Part shown: positions 1 to 10,041 of the stretch, piece by piece | Layout of the letters: each line of letters opens with the position of its first letter | Position numbering within the stretch: the stretch's first letter is position 1 | NCBI GenBank assembly: GCA_977017575.1 | Contig: CDRNVI010000094.1 | Span: 1 to 64,000 of the forward strand | Source: Paramoeba atlantica | Taxonomy: Eukaryota > Discosea | Direction: 5' to 3' | Length of the DNA: 64,000 nucleotides | The notes under the pieces: generated by a model | Databases searched by the model: none | Told to the model about the DNA's origin: nothing | What the model saw: the letters and a program-made list of their open reading frames with translations, nothing else | Translations under genes and position numbers: made by a program

Positions 1-300
1 GTATGGCTCATCAATCAATCTATATAATACTCCAAAAATGAAAAAAATCGTGTACGGTTAGCAGTTTTTAGAACTCTTTTACCAAAAACGCGACTCGGAA
101 TGCGGCTCAGAGACGGACATTTCAAATCCAAAAAAACGCTAAGATGCTTGACTATGTTCTCAAAATTGACAGACTACAGCTGTTTCAAAGCTTGGGGAAT
201 ATTTTTGAGCTCCTGAACTAACTTCCAGAACTATCCTTTTTTTGAAACGTATTTCACTCGCCGAAGAGATAACAAATGAACGAAAAAAAAGGTATGATTT
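1..300. other. no gene recognised
   Basis: AT-rich sequence at the left edge. The open frames here have no recognisable domain and run on into the palindromic minisatellite, so I treat them as chance. Confidence 0.6.
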
Positions 301-560
301 TCTCGGCATTGAAAACGTGGCCAGCTGGCCACCCCCTGGCACAATGGTGACTGGCCACCACCTGTAAAAAAGGCCAGCTGACTACCAAAAAATGCAGTTT
401 GCATTTCGTATAAGTAAGATGAATGGCGACGCCCAAAAAGAGTCGCAATCTCGCCACCTCCTGCATGAAAGGACATGCTGACCACTTTTTCAGGGTGTGG
501 CCAGCTGGCCACTTTTTCAGAGGGTGGCCAGGTGGCCACTTTTCCGGGGGGTGGTCCAAT
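301..560. repeat. degenerate palindromic minisatellite, left part
   Basis: Imperfect repeats of about 25 bp built around the palindrome TGGCCAGCTGGCCA followed by CTTTTTCAG. Units at the left are diverged and those at 485-545 are cleaner. The same unit continues at 951-1160, and a SINE lies between the two blocks, so the SINE probably inserted into one array. Confidence 0.85.
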
Positions 561-563
561 CCA

Positions 564-950
564 AAAAAATCCAAATCATTCCGGATTGCTCCGGACGGTC
601 GCTGGCAAGCCAGACCCTTCACAGACAGGTTTGGAAATTCCGAGGCCGACGTCCTCTACCAGTTTCCGCTTGACCAAGGCGGCACCAACGTGCTGTTACC
701 AACACGTTGCGTCGACGAATTGTACGTCAACACGGCTCACCCAAGAGGTGTAAGCCGGGTAAGGGAGCTGGTTCCCTGAGGGGAGGGTCCGGGACGGTCC
801 TCCGAGTACTGGGCCTAGTTGGTTATCAGCCCAGCCTCTTAGAGTGAGGCCGCCGGGAATAATGCGATGAGCGGAATAATGCGATTTGAACTCGCCGTCT
901 GAGCACCATGTGCTTCAAACTTTGAATTCTTACCACTCCGCCACCTCCGC
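564..950 (-). mobile_element. tRNA-derived SINE, copy 1
   Basis: On the minus strand the element starts at 950 with a tRNA-like head: an A-box-like TGGCGGAGTGGTAAGA stretch near the 5' end and a B-box-like GAGTTCAAAT about 50 bp later, separated by a long spacer as in class II tRNAs (Leu/Ser). About 300 bp of unrelated body follows. It is nearly identical to 8744-9121, apart from a small internal duplication beside the B box, and ends in a T/G-rich stretch near 564. The two-copy match and the RNA polymerase III-type boxes are seen directly. The SINE class is inferred from them. Confidence 0.8.
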
Positions 951-1160
951 TTCGGGGGGTGGCCAGCTGGCCACTTTTTTGGGGGGTGGTCAGCTGGCCA
1001 CTTTTTTAGGGTGTGGCCAGCTGGCCACTTTTTCAGGGTGTGGCCAGCTGGCCACTTTTTCAGAGGGTGGCCAGGTGGCCACTTTTCCTTAGGGTAGCCA
1101 GCTGGCCACTTTTTCAGATGGTGGTCAGCTGGCCAATTTTTCAGGGGGTGGCCAGCTGAC
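951..1160. repeat. palindromic minisatellite, right part
   Basis: About eight units of 24-27 bp, each containing GGCCAGCTGGCCACTTTTT. Every unit is self-complementary over about 14 bp, so a single strand could fold into a chain of short hairpins. The array abuts the tRNA-like head of the SINE at 950 and overlaps the end of the reading frame at 1141-1656. Confidence 0.9.
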
Positions 1161-1656
1161 GCCAGTTTGCACAACAACGCGAGCGTTTTCCGGAAACAGA
1201 ACGCCAAAGACTTTCCACAAAGTCAGTAACTTCGCTTGAACGCCGCGGAGCAAACAAAGGGTTTTGTTCAAGGAACGACCCAAGATCTTGACCTGCCTCT
1301 TCCACAAAGTAGATCGCGCGCGATCGAACATCTTGCAAAAGATGTCCACGGCGATCAATGATGTGGAGAAGTGCACGCTCTAGGAGCTTTGGCGTGACTT
1401 CGATTCCACACACAGTACGTCCTCCGTGCAAAAAAGAATCCATAGTTCGTTGTACACGATCCAAGATTTCTTCGATCTTAGCACCGAGCTCCTCCTCAGT
1501 GATTGTAAGCGCAGGAGGTGTGAACACAGACACTCGTTTCGTATAATTTCTCTTTGTTGAAGCCAGTACAGCCTTGTAGATGGATTCTTCTGTTTCACTC
1601 GCCGAGGGACTCGCGATTCTTTGCATGAGCGCTTCGTTGCTCTCTATTTGAGACAT
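1141..1656 (-). CDS. hypothetical protein, 3' end in minisatellite
   Basis: A frame of about 171 codons. I chose the start MSQIESNEALMQ at 1656, although an in-frame ATG also exists at 1689. The protein is acidic to mixed, probably helical (EELGAKIEEILDRVQ, then TPKLLERALLHIIDRRG), without a signal peptide, membrane segment or recognised motif. Its last residues (NWRQLATP) are translated minisatellite, so the true C-terminus has probably been replaced by the array, or the gene is a fragment. The sequence looks protein-like rather than repeat-derived upstream of about 1165. I do not recognise the family. Confidence 0.4.
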   Translation of the reverse strand: MSQIESNEALMQRIASPSASETEESIYKAVLASTKRNYTKRVSVFTPPALTITEEELGAKIEEILDRVQRTMDSFLHGGRTVCGIEVTPKLLERALLHIIDRRGHLLQDVRSRAIYFVEEAGQDLGSFLEQNPLFAPRRSSEVTDFVESLWRSVSGKRSRCCANWRQLATP

Positions 1657-1877
1657 AATGTGTTTGAAAAAATTATGATAAATTATCATAATTTTTCTAA
1701 TAATAAGAAAATCAGAAAGATAAATAAGTTGAATCCAGTAGTTCGAAAAAAATCATTCGCAACACATTACACATGCATTATTACACTTCCACTCATACCG
1801 TAAACGCCTTGAAAGAATAAAAAATCAAGTATTTATTCTGCAAGCTACTATCCACCGAGGCCTCGGAGGGTCAAATG

Positions 1878-1946
1878 TAAACCGCGGTTTCGCGCGGTTT
1901 CGGCATGGTTTCGCGCGGCTTCGGCACGGTTTCGCACGGCACCACC
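1878..1946. repeat. short GC-rich tandem repeat
   Basis: About three and a half imperfect units of CGGTTTCGCGCGGTTTCGGCA type, 19-20 bp each. There is no coding potential. Confidence 0.8.
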
Positions 1947-2032
1947 CGCAGCCCCTCATATGATTTTTCGGCAGATTTATAATTATTTATGAAAGGGATA
2001 GTACACATAAAATGTAAGGTTGGATAATTCGT

Positions 2033-2111
2033 AATTCCAACAGTAATACAGTATACACAGTTTTATTCCAACAGTATACACAATTTTTTTATTCCAACAG
2101 TATACACAATT
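2033..2111. repeat. 22-bp tandem repeat
   Basis: Three units of ATTCCAACAGTATACACAAT type with small length changes. It lies in AT-rich sequence without a gene. Confidence 0.85.
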
Positions 2112-2390
2112 CAAATTGCTAACGCAAAGCTTACATGAAAATTTTCTACAGCTTTTCATATTTTTACTTCGTTCTAGATTTTTTCTTCTTTGCTACTTTT
2201 CGTATTTTTTTCGTATTTTTAACAATCTCGCACGAATTTGTTACCGTAGCACTCATGCAGCATTTAAGCATTGCACTAAAATCGAAAAAGGCTAGGGTGT
2301 TGTTCTTCTGCTTACTGTGAGTCCCACTTTAATGCGCCCATATTTTCAGAGTTTGCGCATGATACCCATTTGTAAATGGGGGTACATTAA

Positions 2391-2462
2391 GAGGGGTGCA
2401 TAATAAAGGGGGTGCATAATAAAGGGGGTGCATAATAAAGAGGGTGCATAATAAAGGGGAGA
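2391..2462. repeat. 17-bp tandem repeat
   Basis: Four consecutive units close to GGGGGTGCATAATAAA. The motif resembles the G-run plus TTTAAT/ATTAAA edges of the TIR elements in this window, but here no partner end is visible. Confidence 0.8.
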
Positions 2463-3819
2463 GAAACAGATGAACGATGAAAAGTTCAGAGTAACAATAT
2501 TCATGTCACAATTTCGACATCGCTCCGATTTGTTCAACATCTTCTTGCTGTTGACACTCCTGAGTAAAAACGACAGAAAACTCCGGCCTGCACAAGCTGG
2601 ACGTTCCCTCTCAGGATCATCCCTATGATCATCAAGAAGTGGGAAAGGCATCCGTTTTTGTGTGGGGGAAGCTTAAGGTCTCTGGACTCGGTACCTCATA
2701 GGTTGTGAATGCGAGTGGGTAAAAGTCCATCCCCCTGACCGCCGCCACCTCTTCATGAGAGCGCCGTTTGATGGCCTCCGCCTAGAGTGTGGGATGGCCC
2801 CGTTGCCATCGGATGAGACCAGTGGGTCCCTCCAAGGCCAACCTCTGGCGTTGCTGGAAAGAACTGTGTGGGATCTCACTGTGTGGAAAGAACTGTGAAG
2901 GCTCTGTGGGCCCCGGCGTCATACAGGATGCGTCTCAGTTTCTTAGCTGAAGGGCCTTGGGGAGGCCTAGGAGTGCGTTTTTTTGCCTTTGCCTTCCGCC
3001 TTGCACTCGAAGGGGGTGGTTCATAGGAAATCCGCTGTGAAAAAAAGTTTGTGAAGAACGTTTTTCCCAAGGATTTCATCCCCTTAACAAGGCTTCGGCG
3101 CACGCTTTTACGGCCTTATTCAATTTTTTCATAGCTGTTATAATAATTATTATAATAATAATTATTAATAATAATTATTTTTTTCTTATGCTAGTCGATT
3201 TTTTCTTAGGCTAGTGAGGGGCTGCGAGTGGAACCTCGCCTCCCGCAGCCCCTTTAGAAGGGGCTCCGTGTGCATCATATCGTACTAGTCTAATACAACG
3301 GTAACGGATCATCCTATTCACAACGGCTTCTTTTGAAATTTTGAAATTGGAGGTTATAATAAAAATAGTAAAAATTCGATACCTACGTGACGTACCCTGG
3401 CATCTGCGTTGCTGATTTCCATCGAGCAAACACGGCGTAACCTTACAAAGCCTCCTTTTCGCGCGTTGGTATTCCCCTGCCACGGACAGGTACCGCACTA
3501 TACACAGCGTTTCGTTCTTTAAATCAACCACTAGGGCTCTACACATCACCCCTCCTATCTACAAGCACACCTACCCACGGGGCCGCGTCTTACCCTCTCA
3601 CCCCACCTACCCTCTCCGTTCCCTTATCCTGAATGCTACGCTCTCCACGAATGACTCACTTCTTACATTTATTCACAAGTGCGGGAGGAGACACACCCTG
3701 CCCCTCCTATACCTTCCAAAAGAAAAACCCTTAACCTTGTTCCCAGCTCCCCCTCCCCCCTTCCCTCAACCTTCATCCGTATGTACCTCAACTACCCGCC
3801 CCCCCACCCCCTACCCCCC
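2463..3819. other. no supported gene
   Basis: Two short minus-strand frames (2673-2879, and 2876-3103 with a basic KAKKRTPRPPQG stretch) and one at 3211-3549 are open but carry no recognisable domain. A strongly AT-rich stretch at 3120-3190 separates them. They could be exons or remnants, but nothing visible decides it. The segment 3550-3819 is C-rich and lies just downstream of COX15. Confidence 0.5.
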
Positions 3820-4891
3820 TCAATGCTTCAACACCGACAACAACCGCAACAGCTTTGTCAACAACACCATCGCCCCCGCCTGGTGACACAACGCCAACTG
3901 AAACTGCACCGCACTCATCAACGTCCCTATCCCCAGCCCCGCCTGCAGCAACACCATCACCTGCACCGGTCTCAAGTAAGGCCCCAACCCCGGGGTGTGC
4001 CGCCCCACCCGGGACAGCACCCCCACCGCCACCACACTCCCCAGCGCACTTGCCTTGTGCCACACCTGGGACGCGGCCACGTTTTCAAACCCATTCCGCC
4101 AGACCGGGACCAACCCGGTGAGCTCCCCCCACGGGGGGACCACCACCCCGGGGGGTCCCATCCACGGGAACGCGTTGTACACCCTCCCCGCGTCCAGCCC
4201 CGCGACGCTGGCCCCACTGACCGCGCTCCCCGCGACGGCCCCGAGCGCGACCAGGGCCGCCACCCGGGTCCCGATCGCCCGCGTCGCGCACACGGTCCGG
4301 GCCCGCGGGCTGTAGCTCATGGCCAGGAACACCAGGCTGGAGTAGAGCGTGAGGGCGAGGGTGAGGTGGGCGGCGAGACGGTAGGAGGAGACCGTGGCGG
4401 CCTGCGTGGAGGCGAGCCACTCGGGGGCGAGACCGCTCTGGACCATGTACCACCCGAGGGCGCCCTGGGCGCCGAACCCGATGAGGTTCAGGCCGAGGAC
4501 CAGGCGGGTGGGACGGGGGAAGGTGGGGGGGGGGTCGGGTGAGGTAGTAGAGCGCGGGGAGGGCGTAGAGGAGACCGACGAGACGGGCGAGGAGGCGGTG
4601 GGCGTACTCGTAGGTGTAGAGGGTGTGGAAGTGGGCGAGGGTGATGGGGTGTTGGAGGTACTGGGGGTAGGCTTGGTAGTCGCGGAAGGCGGCGTCCCAG
4701 GCGGCGGGGGTGAGGGGGGGGAGGATCCCGGAGAGGGGGGCCCACTCGACAATGGAGAGACCGCTGTCGGTGAGACGGGTGGCGCCGCCGAGGAGGACGG
4801 TGGCGGCGATGCCGGAGCCGCAGGTGTAGAGCCAGAGGCGGAAGCGGCGGTAGAATTTGTCGGACATGGGGCGGGTGAATTTGTCGGACAT
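3820..4891 (-). CDS. COX15: haem A synthase COX15, frame broken in a C homopolymer
   Basis: Converts haem O to haem A for cytochrome c oxidase in the mitochondrial inner membrane. The N-terminal half (from 4891, MSDKFTRP) shows the family start GGATRLTDSGLSIVEW, the loop with HFHTLYTYEYAHR holding conserved haem-pocket histidines, and hydrophobic helices. The C-terminal half has QGALGWYMVQSGL, an AAHLTLAL helix and the final HQAGAMVLLT. The length (about 356 residues) is normal for the family. The two halves are in different frames. The change lies in a run of ten C (minus strand, near 4525-4534), where nine would keep one frame. That could be a sequencing or assembly error, or a real mutation. 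An upstream in-frame ATG at 5098 would add a Phe/Leu-rich leader, and I prefer 4891. The gene lies in the same orientation as RNR2 with about 470 bp between them. GC content is very high. Confidence 0.9.
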
Positions 4892-5257
4892 GGGGAGGGA
4901 GGAGGGGAGAAAGAAGAAAAGGAGAGGAAAGAGAAGATGCAAAAACAGAAGGGTGGGTTGGTTCAGAGGGGAATCGGGGAGTAGAATAAACTTACTAGAT
5001 AATGAAGAAAGATCAAAAACGGTGTAAAAGGAAAAAGTCCTGAATGTGCGACGTTTGCTTATGACGTAGAAAAAGGGAAACAACGCAAAAAAATACAATC
5101 AAATGGACAGAAAAGCCGCACTTTCTTCCACATGATGGAGAAACTCACCATTGAAAGAAGCAACATGGATAAATGAACAGTACAAAGCAAATGAAACTTA
5201 TGAAAAATAATAAAGATAATCGAGTCAAAAAAGAAAAAAAATATTTTTCAAGGCTAC

Positions 5258-5348
5258 ACAACCTCCTTCCGGGTTTGCCAGTGTCATAGGAACCCCATTC
5301 AATGCAACAACCTCCTTCCGGGTTTGCCAGTGTCGTAGGAACCCCATT
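5258..5348. repeat. two-copy direct repeat downstream of RNR2
   Basis: Two copies of a 42-bp block starting ACAACCTCCTTCCGGG, 49 bp apart, differing by one or two bases. They sit immediately 3' of the RNR2 stop codon, in the likely 3' UTR. Confidence 0.9.
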
Positions 5349-5365
5349 TATTAATCCGAAACTTT

Positions 5366-6541
5366 TCAAAAATCTGCCTCCAGCGTAAACACCTTACTGC
5401 TTCCCATCACCCCTGCCTTCTGGTAATCCCCCACACGCTTTTCAAAGAAATTGGTTTTGCCTTGCAATGAGATCATCTCCATAAAGTCAAACGGGTTCTT
5501 CACGTTGTACAGTTTTTCGTAGCCCAGGGCGACGATGAGGCGGTCGGCGCAGAACTCGATGTACTGCGACATCAATTCGGCATTCATCCCAATCAGCCGT
5601 ACAGGCAACGCGTCGCATACAAATTCCTTCTCAATTTCAACCGCTTCTCCAATAAGTCCGTGAATCGCCGACTGAGACATTTTGTAAATCAGGTGGGAAC
5701 TGTACAACAAACAAGCAAAGTCACAGTGAAGCCCCTCGTCGCGGGAGATCAGCTCGTTGCTAAACGTCAGCCCGGGCATCAACCCTCGTTTCTTTAGCCA
5801 AAAGATGGCACAGAAAGACCCGCTGAAGAAGATACCCTCGATGGCTGCAAACGCGACCAGCCGCTGCGCAAACCCGTCCGAGCTCTCAATCCACTTAATC
5901 GCCCACTGTGCCTTCTTCCTCACACACGGAATCGTCTCAATCGCGTTAAACAGGAACGCCTTCTCCTCCGCATCCTTAATATAGGTGTCAATCAGGATGC
6001 TGTACATCTCACTGTGAATATTCTCAATCGCAATCTGGAACCCATAAAAGCACCGCACCTCGGCGACTTTACAATCATTCATAAACCGCGCCGCGAGGTT
6101 CTCCAGCACAATCCCATCACTGGCCGCAAAAAAGGCCAGGACGTGCTTAATAAAGTGCTGCTCGTCTTTATTGAGTTTGCTCTCCCACTCCCCGACGTCC
6201 TGGCTGAGATCGACCTCCTCCACGGTCCAGAACGAGGCCTCCGCCTCCTTGTACTTACGCCAGATGTCGGGGTACTGGATGGGGAAGAGCACGTAGCGGT
6301 TGGGGTTCTCCCGGAGCAGCGGTTCCTCGGCCTCGTGGGCGAGCTGAGGTCCCGGGGTACACTGTGCGGTGATCGGGGACATGGGCTCGTCGTTACCCTG
6401 GGGCTTCGCTTTCTTGGCGTGGGGGGAGGTGGTGGTTGTCGTGGAGGAGACACTAAGCGCCTCGGAGTATTGCGCACGTGCGATTTTCTTGCCCTCCGCG
6501 GTGACGTGGGGGTGAGGGGAGTCGGAGGGGGGAGTGGACAT
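5366..6541 (-). CDS. RNR2: ribonucleoside-diphosphate reductase small subunit (R2)
   Basis: Class Ia R2 subunit, 391 residues, the usual length for eukaryotes. It holds the di-iron tyrosyl-radical cofactor used by the large subunit to make deoxyribonucleotides. Visible family landmarks in order: a variable Pro/Thr-rich N-terminus (1-70), [27 protein letters not shown] with an iron-ligand Asp, [10 protein letters not shown] with a ligand Glu, [15 protein letters not shown] with the radical Tyr region and Glu/His ligands, [16 protein letters not shown] and [12 protein letters not shown] with the remaining ligands, and the C-terminal tail FTLEADF that docks on the large subunit. Nothing essential appears missing. 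The stop is TGA, which shows TGA is not reassigned. The 5' flank (6600-6660) contains repeated ACGTTACG, of unknown meaning. The frame is continuous without introns. Confidence 0.97.
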   Translation of the reverse strand: MSTPPSDSPHPHVTAEGKKIARAQYSEALSVSSTTTTTSPHAKKAKPQGNDEPMSPITAQCTPGPQLAHEAEEPLLRENPNRYVLFPIQYPDIWRKYKEAEASFWTVEEVDLSQDVGEWESKLNKDEQHFIKHVLAFFAASDGIVLENLAARFMNDCKVAEVRCFYGFQIAIENIHSEMYSILIDTYIKDAEEKAFLFNAIETIPCVRKKAQWAIKWIESSDGFAQRLVAFAAIEGIFFSGSFCAIFWLKKRGLMPGLTFSNELISRDEGLHCDFACLLYSSHLIYKMSQSAIHGLIGEAVEIEKEFVCDALPVRLIGMNAELMSQYIEFCADRLIVALGYEKLYNVKNPFDFMEMISLQGKTNFFEKRVGDYQKAGVMGSSKVFTLEADF

Positions 6542-6705
6542 GAGAAAGATAGTGGAAAATTGAGAAAGAAGAGAAAGGGTTGAAACGCAAAAGTATGTAG
6601 CGTGCGTTGCGGTACGGTAATACGTTACGTTACGGTAGTGGTCGACGAAAGAGAGGCATGATCAGAAGAAGCGCGCAGTGCTTTTAGTGGGCACCCGCAC
6701 ATTCA

Positions 6706-6978
6706 AAATGCATACTAAGTGGCACATTGATAATGCATAAGTCATATTGATAATGCATAAGGCACATTCATAATGCATAAGGCATACTGATAATGCGTAA
6801 GGCACATTGATAATGCATAAGGCACATTCATAATGCATAAGGCATACTGATAATGCGTAAGGCACATTCATAATGCATAAGGCACATTGATAATGCATGA
6901 AATTGGGCACTTTCATATGGCATACTAAGCGGCACATTGATAATGCATGGGGCACATTGATAATGCATATGGCATTAA
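6706..6978. repeat. 20-bp tandem repeat (GGCACATTGATAATGCATAA type)
   Basis: About thirteen imperfect units of 20 bp alternating between GGCACATTGATAATGCATAA, GGCACATTCATAATGCATAA and GGCATACTGATAATGCGTAA forms. The alternation implies multi-unit duplication. The same motif recurs at 17665-17745 next to the Tc1-like element. Confidence 0.9.
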
Positions 6979-7195
6979 GTGGTGCGAAATTTGCTTTTAG
7001 TGCGGTCGTGAGACCATGCGAAATCACACCCGTCGCCACATGCAAAAATTTACTTCCTCTACGAAAAAAGTATAACGGCGAACGATACTACCCTGTATCA
7101 CAAAGACCTCATGCATGCTCGAATGACTTTCCGTTAAAACGTTTGAGTTGGTTGCCCTCGTTTGTACATGTAGTTGTAGATGAAAACTATTCCCC

Positions 7196-7809
7196 TAAAG
7201 GGGGAGTACACCCACTATTGGCAATCACCCACTCTTGAAAATCACCCACTATTGGCAAACTCACCCACTATTGGCAATCACCCACTATTGGCAAATAATT
7301 AATTACCTCAAAATTTGATAAGATGGAATTTCTAAATGTACATTAGTAGCAACTAATGGACACCTTGAAGGCTGCGGCCATAAAGGAATTAAGTGATAAC
7401 TCAGGTGATATCGGTGTAGAAGTGTACTCTGACATCGAAAGTGATTTTGCATGCGATTTCGAAGATGACGAGAAATGTCACAACGATTTTCCTACTACCT
7501 TATACCCCCCAGTAAGAGATCCCCCAGTAAGAGAGACGTATACACAGGAGGCGTATATGTCGTAGGGGGTGGGTGTCCGCACGTCGGGGGGCTTCGGGGG
7601 TTTTCAGTAGGAGAAATAGAACAATTTGTCGAAATCGTTGCTGTAAAAGAGGAATTTTGAATGCGTTTGTAAAACCCCTTTGTCCAAGAGTGGGTGATCT
7701 GAATTAAAAATCACCCACTCTTGGACAAAGGGGGTAAAAATCACCCACTATTGGAAATCGCCCACTATTGGCAAACTTTTTTGCCAATAGTGGGTGTACT
7801 CCCCCTTTA
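7196..7809. mobile_element. MITE with 29-bp perfect terminal inverted repeats
   Basis: The ends TAAAGGGGGAGTACACCC... (7196-7224) and its exact complement (7781-7809) match over 29 bp. The element is 614 bp and could have a TA target duplication, since both ends read TA. The interior holds many CCCACTATTGGCA motifs in both orientations and a near-perfect hairpin at 7676-7735 with arms of about 23 bp. A 69-codon frame at 7356-7565 has no recognisable domain, so the element looks non-autonomous. It overlaps the 3' end of the LRR gene. Confidence 0.85.
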
Positions 7810-8677
7810 CACTAACTAGGTTTGTCTCTAGAGTTTCAAATAGTAGAGACACAGGCAACAAAGTTTTATCGTACTCTCCACAAAGCTCAACGTTATTTTC
7901 AAGGTTCAGCTCCTCCAAAGTGGGAGGCAGTAAATCTAATCCTGTTGCCTTCTCCAGGTGATTTGATTGTAGATGAAGAACTAAAAAATTGTGAGGAAGA
8001 CGACTCAAATCGATACTACCCGAAAATAGGTTATCGCTGAGATCAAGCCTTTTGATTGATTGAGGTAAGGCAGTAAGATTCGGCGACCCAACAAAGAAAT
8101 TTTTATATGCATAAAATTCCGAAAGATTCGCGGGTAACGTACTCAGATCAAGTGTACCCTCAAACCTGTTCGCTCCAAAATTTACCTCTCTCATTTCAGG
8201 TGGCATATTCTCTAGATCTAGTGTACCACTGAATCTGTTGCCTGCCAAATCCAATTCGTCAAGTCCACGAGGCAGAAGGCTGAGTGGCACCTCTCCCTCT
8301 AGTTCATTAGCAAAGACGCTTATAAAGCGTACTGACAAGGGTACGTGTCCCCATTGTGGAAGTCCTTGAAGGTCGCCGAATCCCCAGTCGATTTCTGTAA
8401 CGGCATCAGGCATAGTAGGATCGCTGCAACGAATTCCAGACCACTTACAGGCAGGCATAGATGAATTCCATGTGGGAAACTTATTTTCAAAATACTTGGT
8501 AAATAGTGTAAGTTCAACTTCTGGAGGGAAACAGGCACCACGAATCCTGCCGCGAGCAGAGCTATGTTTTTCAACGTTAGTCGGTTGATTGTCAGGCATT
8601 TTCTGTAATGAATGAATTGGTTCGTAGACTGTCTTTGTCAAACGAGTATATTTACCATACACGTGTACTCGATACAT
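7748..8677 (-). CDS. leucine-rich-repeat protein ending inside a MITE
   Basis: A 309-residue frame (a second in-frame start, MPDNQPTN, lies near 8599). An N-terminal cap resembling LRRNT modules (FPTWNSSMPACKWSGIRC) is followed by about seven repeats of 21-24 residues of the form LP..L..LDL..NxFSGxxDL, a layout used for protein-protein contacts. No clear signal peptide or membrane segment is visible, so its location is unknown. The last 20 codons (from VKGEY to VGDFQ) and the stop lie in the terminal repeat of the MITE at 7196-7809. The MITE has therefore either cut the original C-terminus off or been adopted as coding sequence. Confidence is high for the LRR fold, low for any function. Confidence 0.75.
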   Translation of the reverse strand: MYRVHVYGKYTRLTKTVYEPIHSLQKMPDNQPTNVEKHSSARGRIRGACFPPEVELTLFTKYFENKFPTWNSSMPACKWSGIRCSDPTMPDAVTEIDWGFGDLQGLPQWGHVPLSVRFISVFANELEGEVPLSLLPRGLDELDLAGNRFSGTLDLENMPPEMREVNFGANRFEGTLDLSTLPANLSEFYAYKNFFVGSPNLTALPQSIKRLDLSDNLFSGSIDLSRLPHNFLVLHLQSNHLEKATGLDLLPPTLEELNLENNVELCGEYDKTLLPVSLLFETLETNLVSVKGEYTHYWQKSLPIVGDFQ

Positions 8678-8743
8678 TACTACGTGTACAGGATATAGTA
8701 CTATACAGTGTACTGTACAGTGCTAAATAAACTTTATATACTG

Positions 8744-9121
8744 TCCAAATCCAAATCATTCCGGATTGCTCCGGATGGTCACTGGCAAGCCAGACCCTTC
8801 ACAGACAGATTTGGAAGTTCCGAGGCCGACGTCCTCTACCAGTTTCCGTTTGTCCAAGGCGGCACCAACGTGCTGTTGCCAACACGCTGAGTCGACGAAC
8901 TGTACGTCAACACGGCTTACCCAAGAGGTGTAAGCCGGGTAAGGGAGCTGGTTCCCTGAGGGGAGGGTCCGGGACGGTCCTCCGAGTACTGGGCCTAGTC
9001 GGTTATCAGCCCAGCCTCTTAGAGTGAGGCCGCCAGGAATATTGCTATGAGTGGGTTTGAACTCGCCGTCTGAGCACCATGTGCTTCAAACTTTGAGTTC
9101 TTGCCACTCCGCCACCTCCGC
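8744..9121 (-). mobile_element. tRNA-derived SINE, copy 2
   Basis: Same element as 564-950, in the same orientation. The tRNA-like head begins at 9121 on the minus strand. Flanking sequences TTTATATACTGT (left) and TTTATACTGT (right) look like a target-site duplication with a 2-bp difference. Near-identity to copy 1 over about 370 bp suggests a recently active family. Confidence 0.85.
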
Positions 9122-10041
9122 ATATATTTATACTGTAGTACCCCATATGCTACCTCGTAAATAAAGCGACAGATCAAGATTTTTATTATAGAGAACGAAA
9201 CCGGTTGGAAAGTCAACTCTCTATCTCCCCTTACTCTCGTCCTTCCCGTCACCCCTTCAGCCCCTATCTGTCCATCGGTCTATGTCCCTATCTTTCCGTC
9301 TTCGTGCTCTCTCTACTTCGCGTCCTGACCCCAAGTACCCTTCTTCTGTCCCTGCCACCCTCTCCTCGCCCAGTCTCCCGAGCCGAATCTCAATTGCTGG
9401 GGGTCACCCCCAAAACGGCCAAGCCTCTCTTCCCTTCTTCTCGTCATAATATACAAATTGTACATGCTTTCTCCTGTATACCACCTCGTTGTGCACTACA
9501 ATACATGAGAATTGAGTGTAAATCTCCAATTTACCAAACCATGTTCTTAATACGACGTAAAACATTTTTGGACGTGTGCGGTGAGCAACTGGCAACATCA
9601 CGCGACATCACGAAAAAGAAAATATCTGCAGCTTGATTCTGACCAGACTCTTACCATGAAGTGATTTATTCATCTCATCCACCCTCTCCCTCCCAGTCCT
9701 CCCTCCCACTCCCACAGAGCCACATCTCTCGTGCTAAGGGTCAATCTAAAGGAGGCCAAATCTCCCTCCCTAGAAGAACCTCAACGCTAATCCGTTGAAC
9801 ACTCCATAACAGTTACCCTATTCATCACCCTTAAACTTCATGCTTCACTGTCACCTCTTTTTACAGAAAAATCACAAATACAACTAGGAAGTAGAGGTAG
9901 CTCGGCACAATCCATCCCAACATCTTCGACCAAAACGGACGGCTAAGTAGGCGGGTGGGCAATACCCATTCTCTACGAGGGAGGGCAACCTTATCCTCCT
10001 AAACACTCCCTCCCCTCCCCCTCCCCCTCCCCCCTCCCCCC
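9122..10041. other. no supported gene
   Basis: C/T-rich sequence, including two loosely similar blocks around 9369-9434 and 9706-9771. The longest frame (9205-9636, plus) has no recognisable domain and biased composition. Just upstream of 10042 the DNA is a C homopolymer-rich stretch (10010-10140). Confidence 0.5.

Noticed and set aside
3211-3549. Minus-strand 112-codon frame downstream of COX15
   Set aside because: Some protein-like stretches but no domain, no clear start context and an AT-rich middle; could be an exon, but not supportable here.
3679-4542. Plus-strand frames in the COX15 region (Pro/His/Arg-rich)
   Set aside because: Antisense of COX15 in very GC-rich DNA, where stops are rare.
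6014-6583. Plus-strand 189-codon frame opposite RNR2
   Set aside because: Antisense shadow of the highly conserved RNR2 gene.
9050-9121. Functional tRNA-Leu/Ser gene
   Set aside because: The tRNA-like stretch lacks a matching acceptor 3' strand, continues into a repeated 300-bp body and occurs in the second copy, so it is a SINE head.
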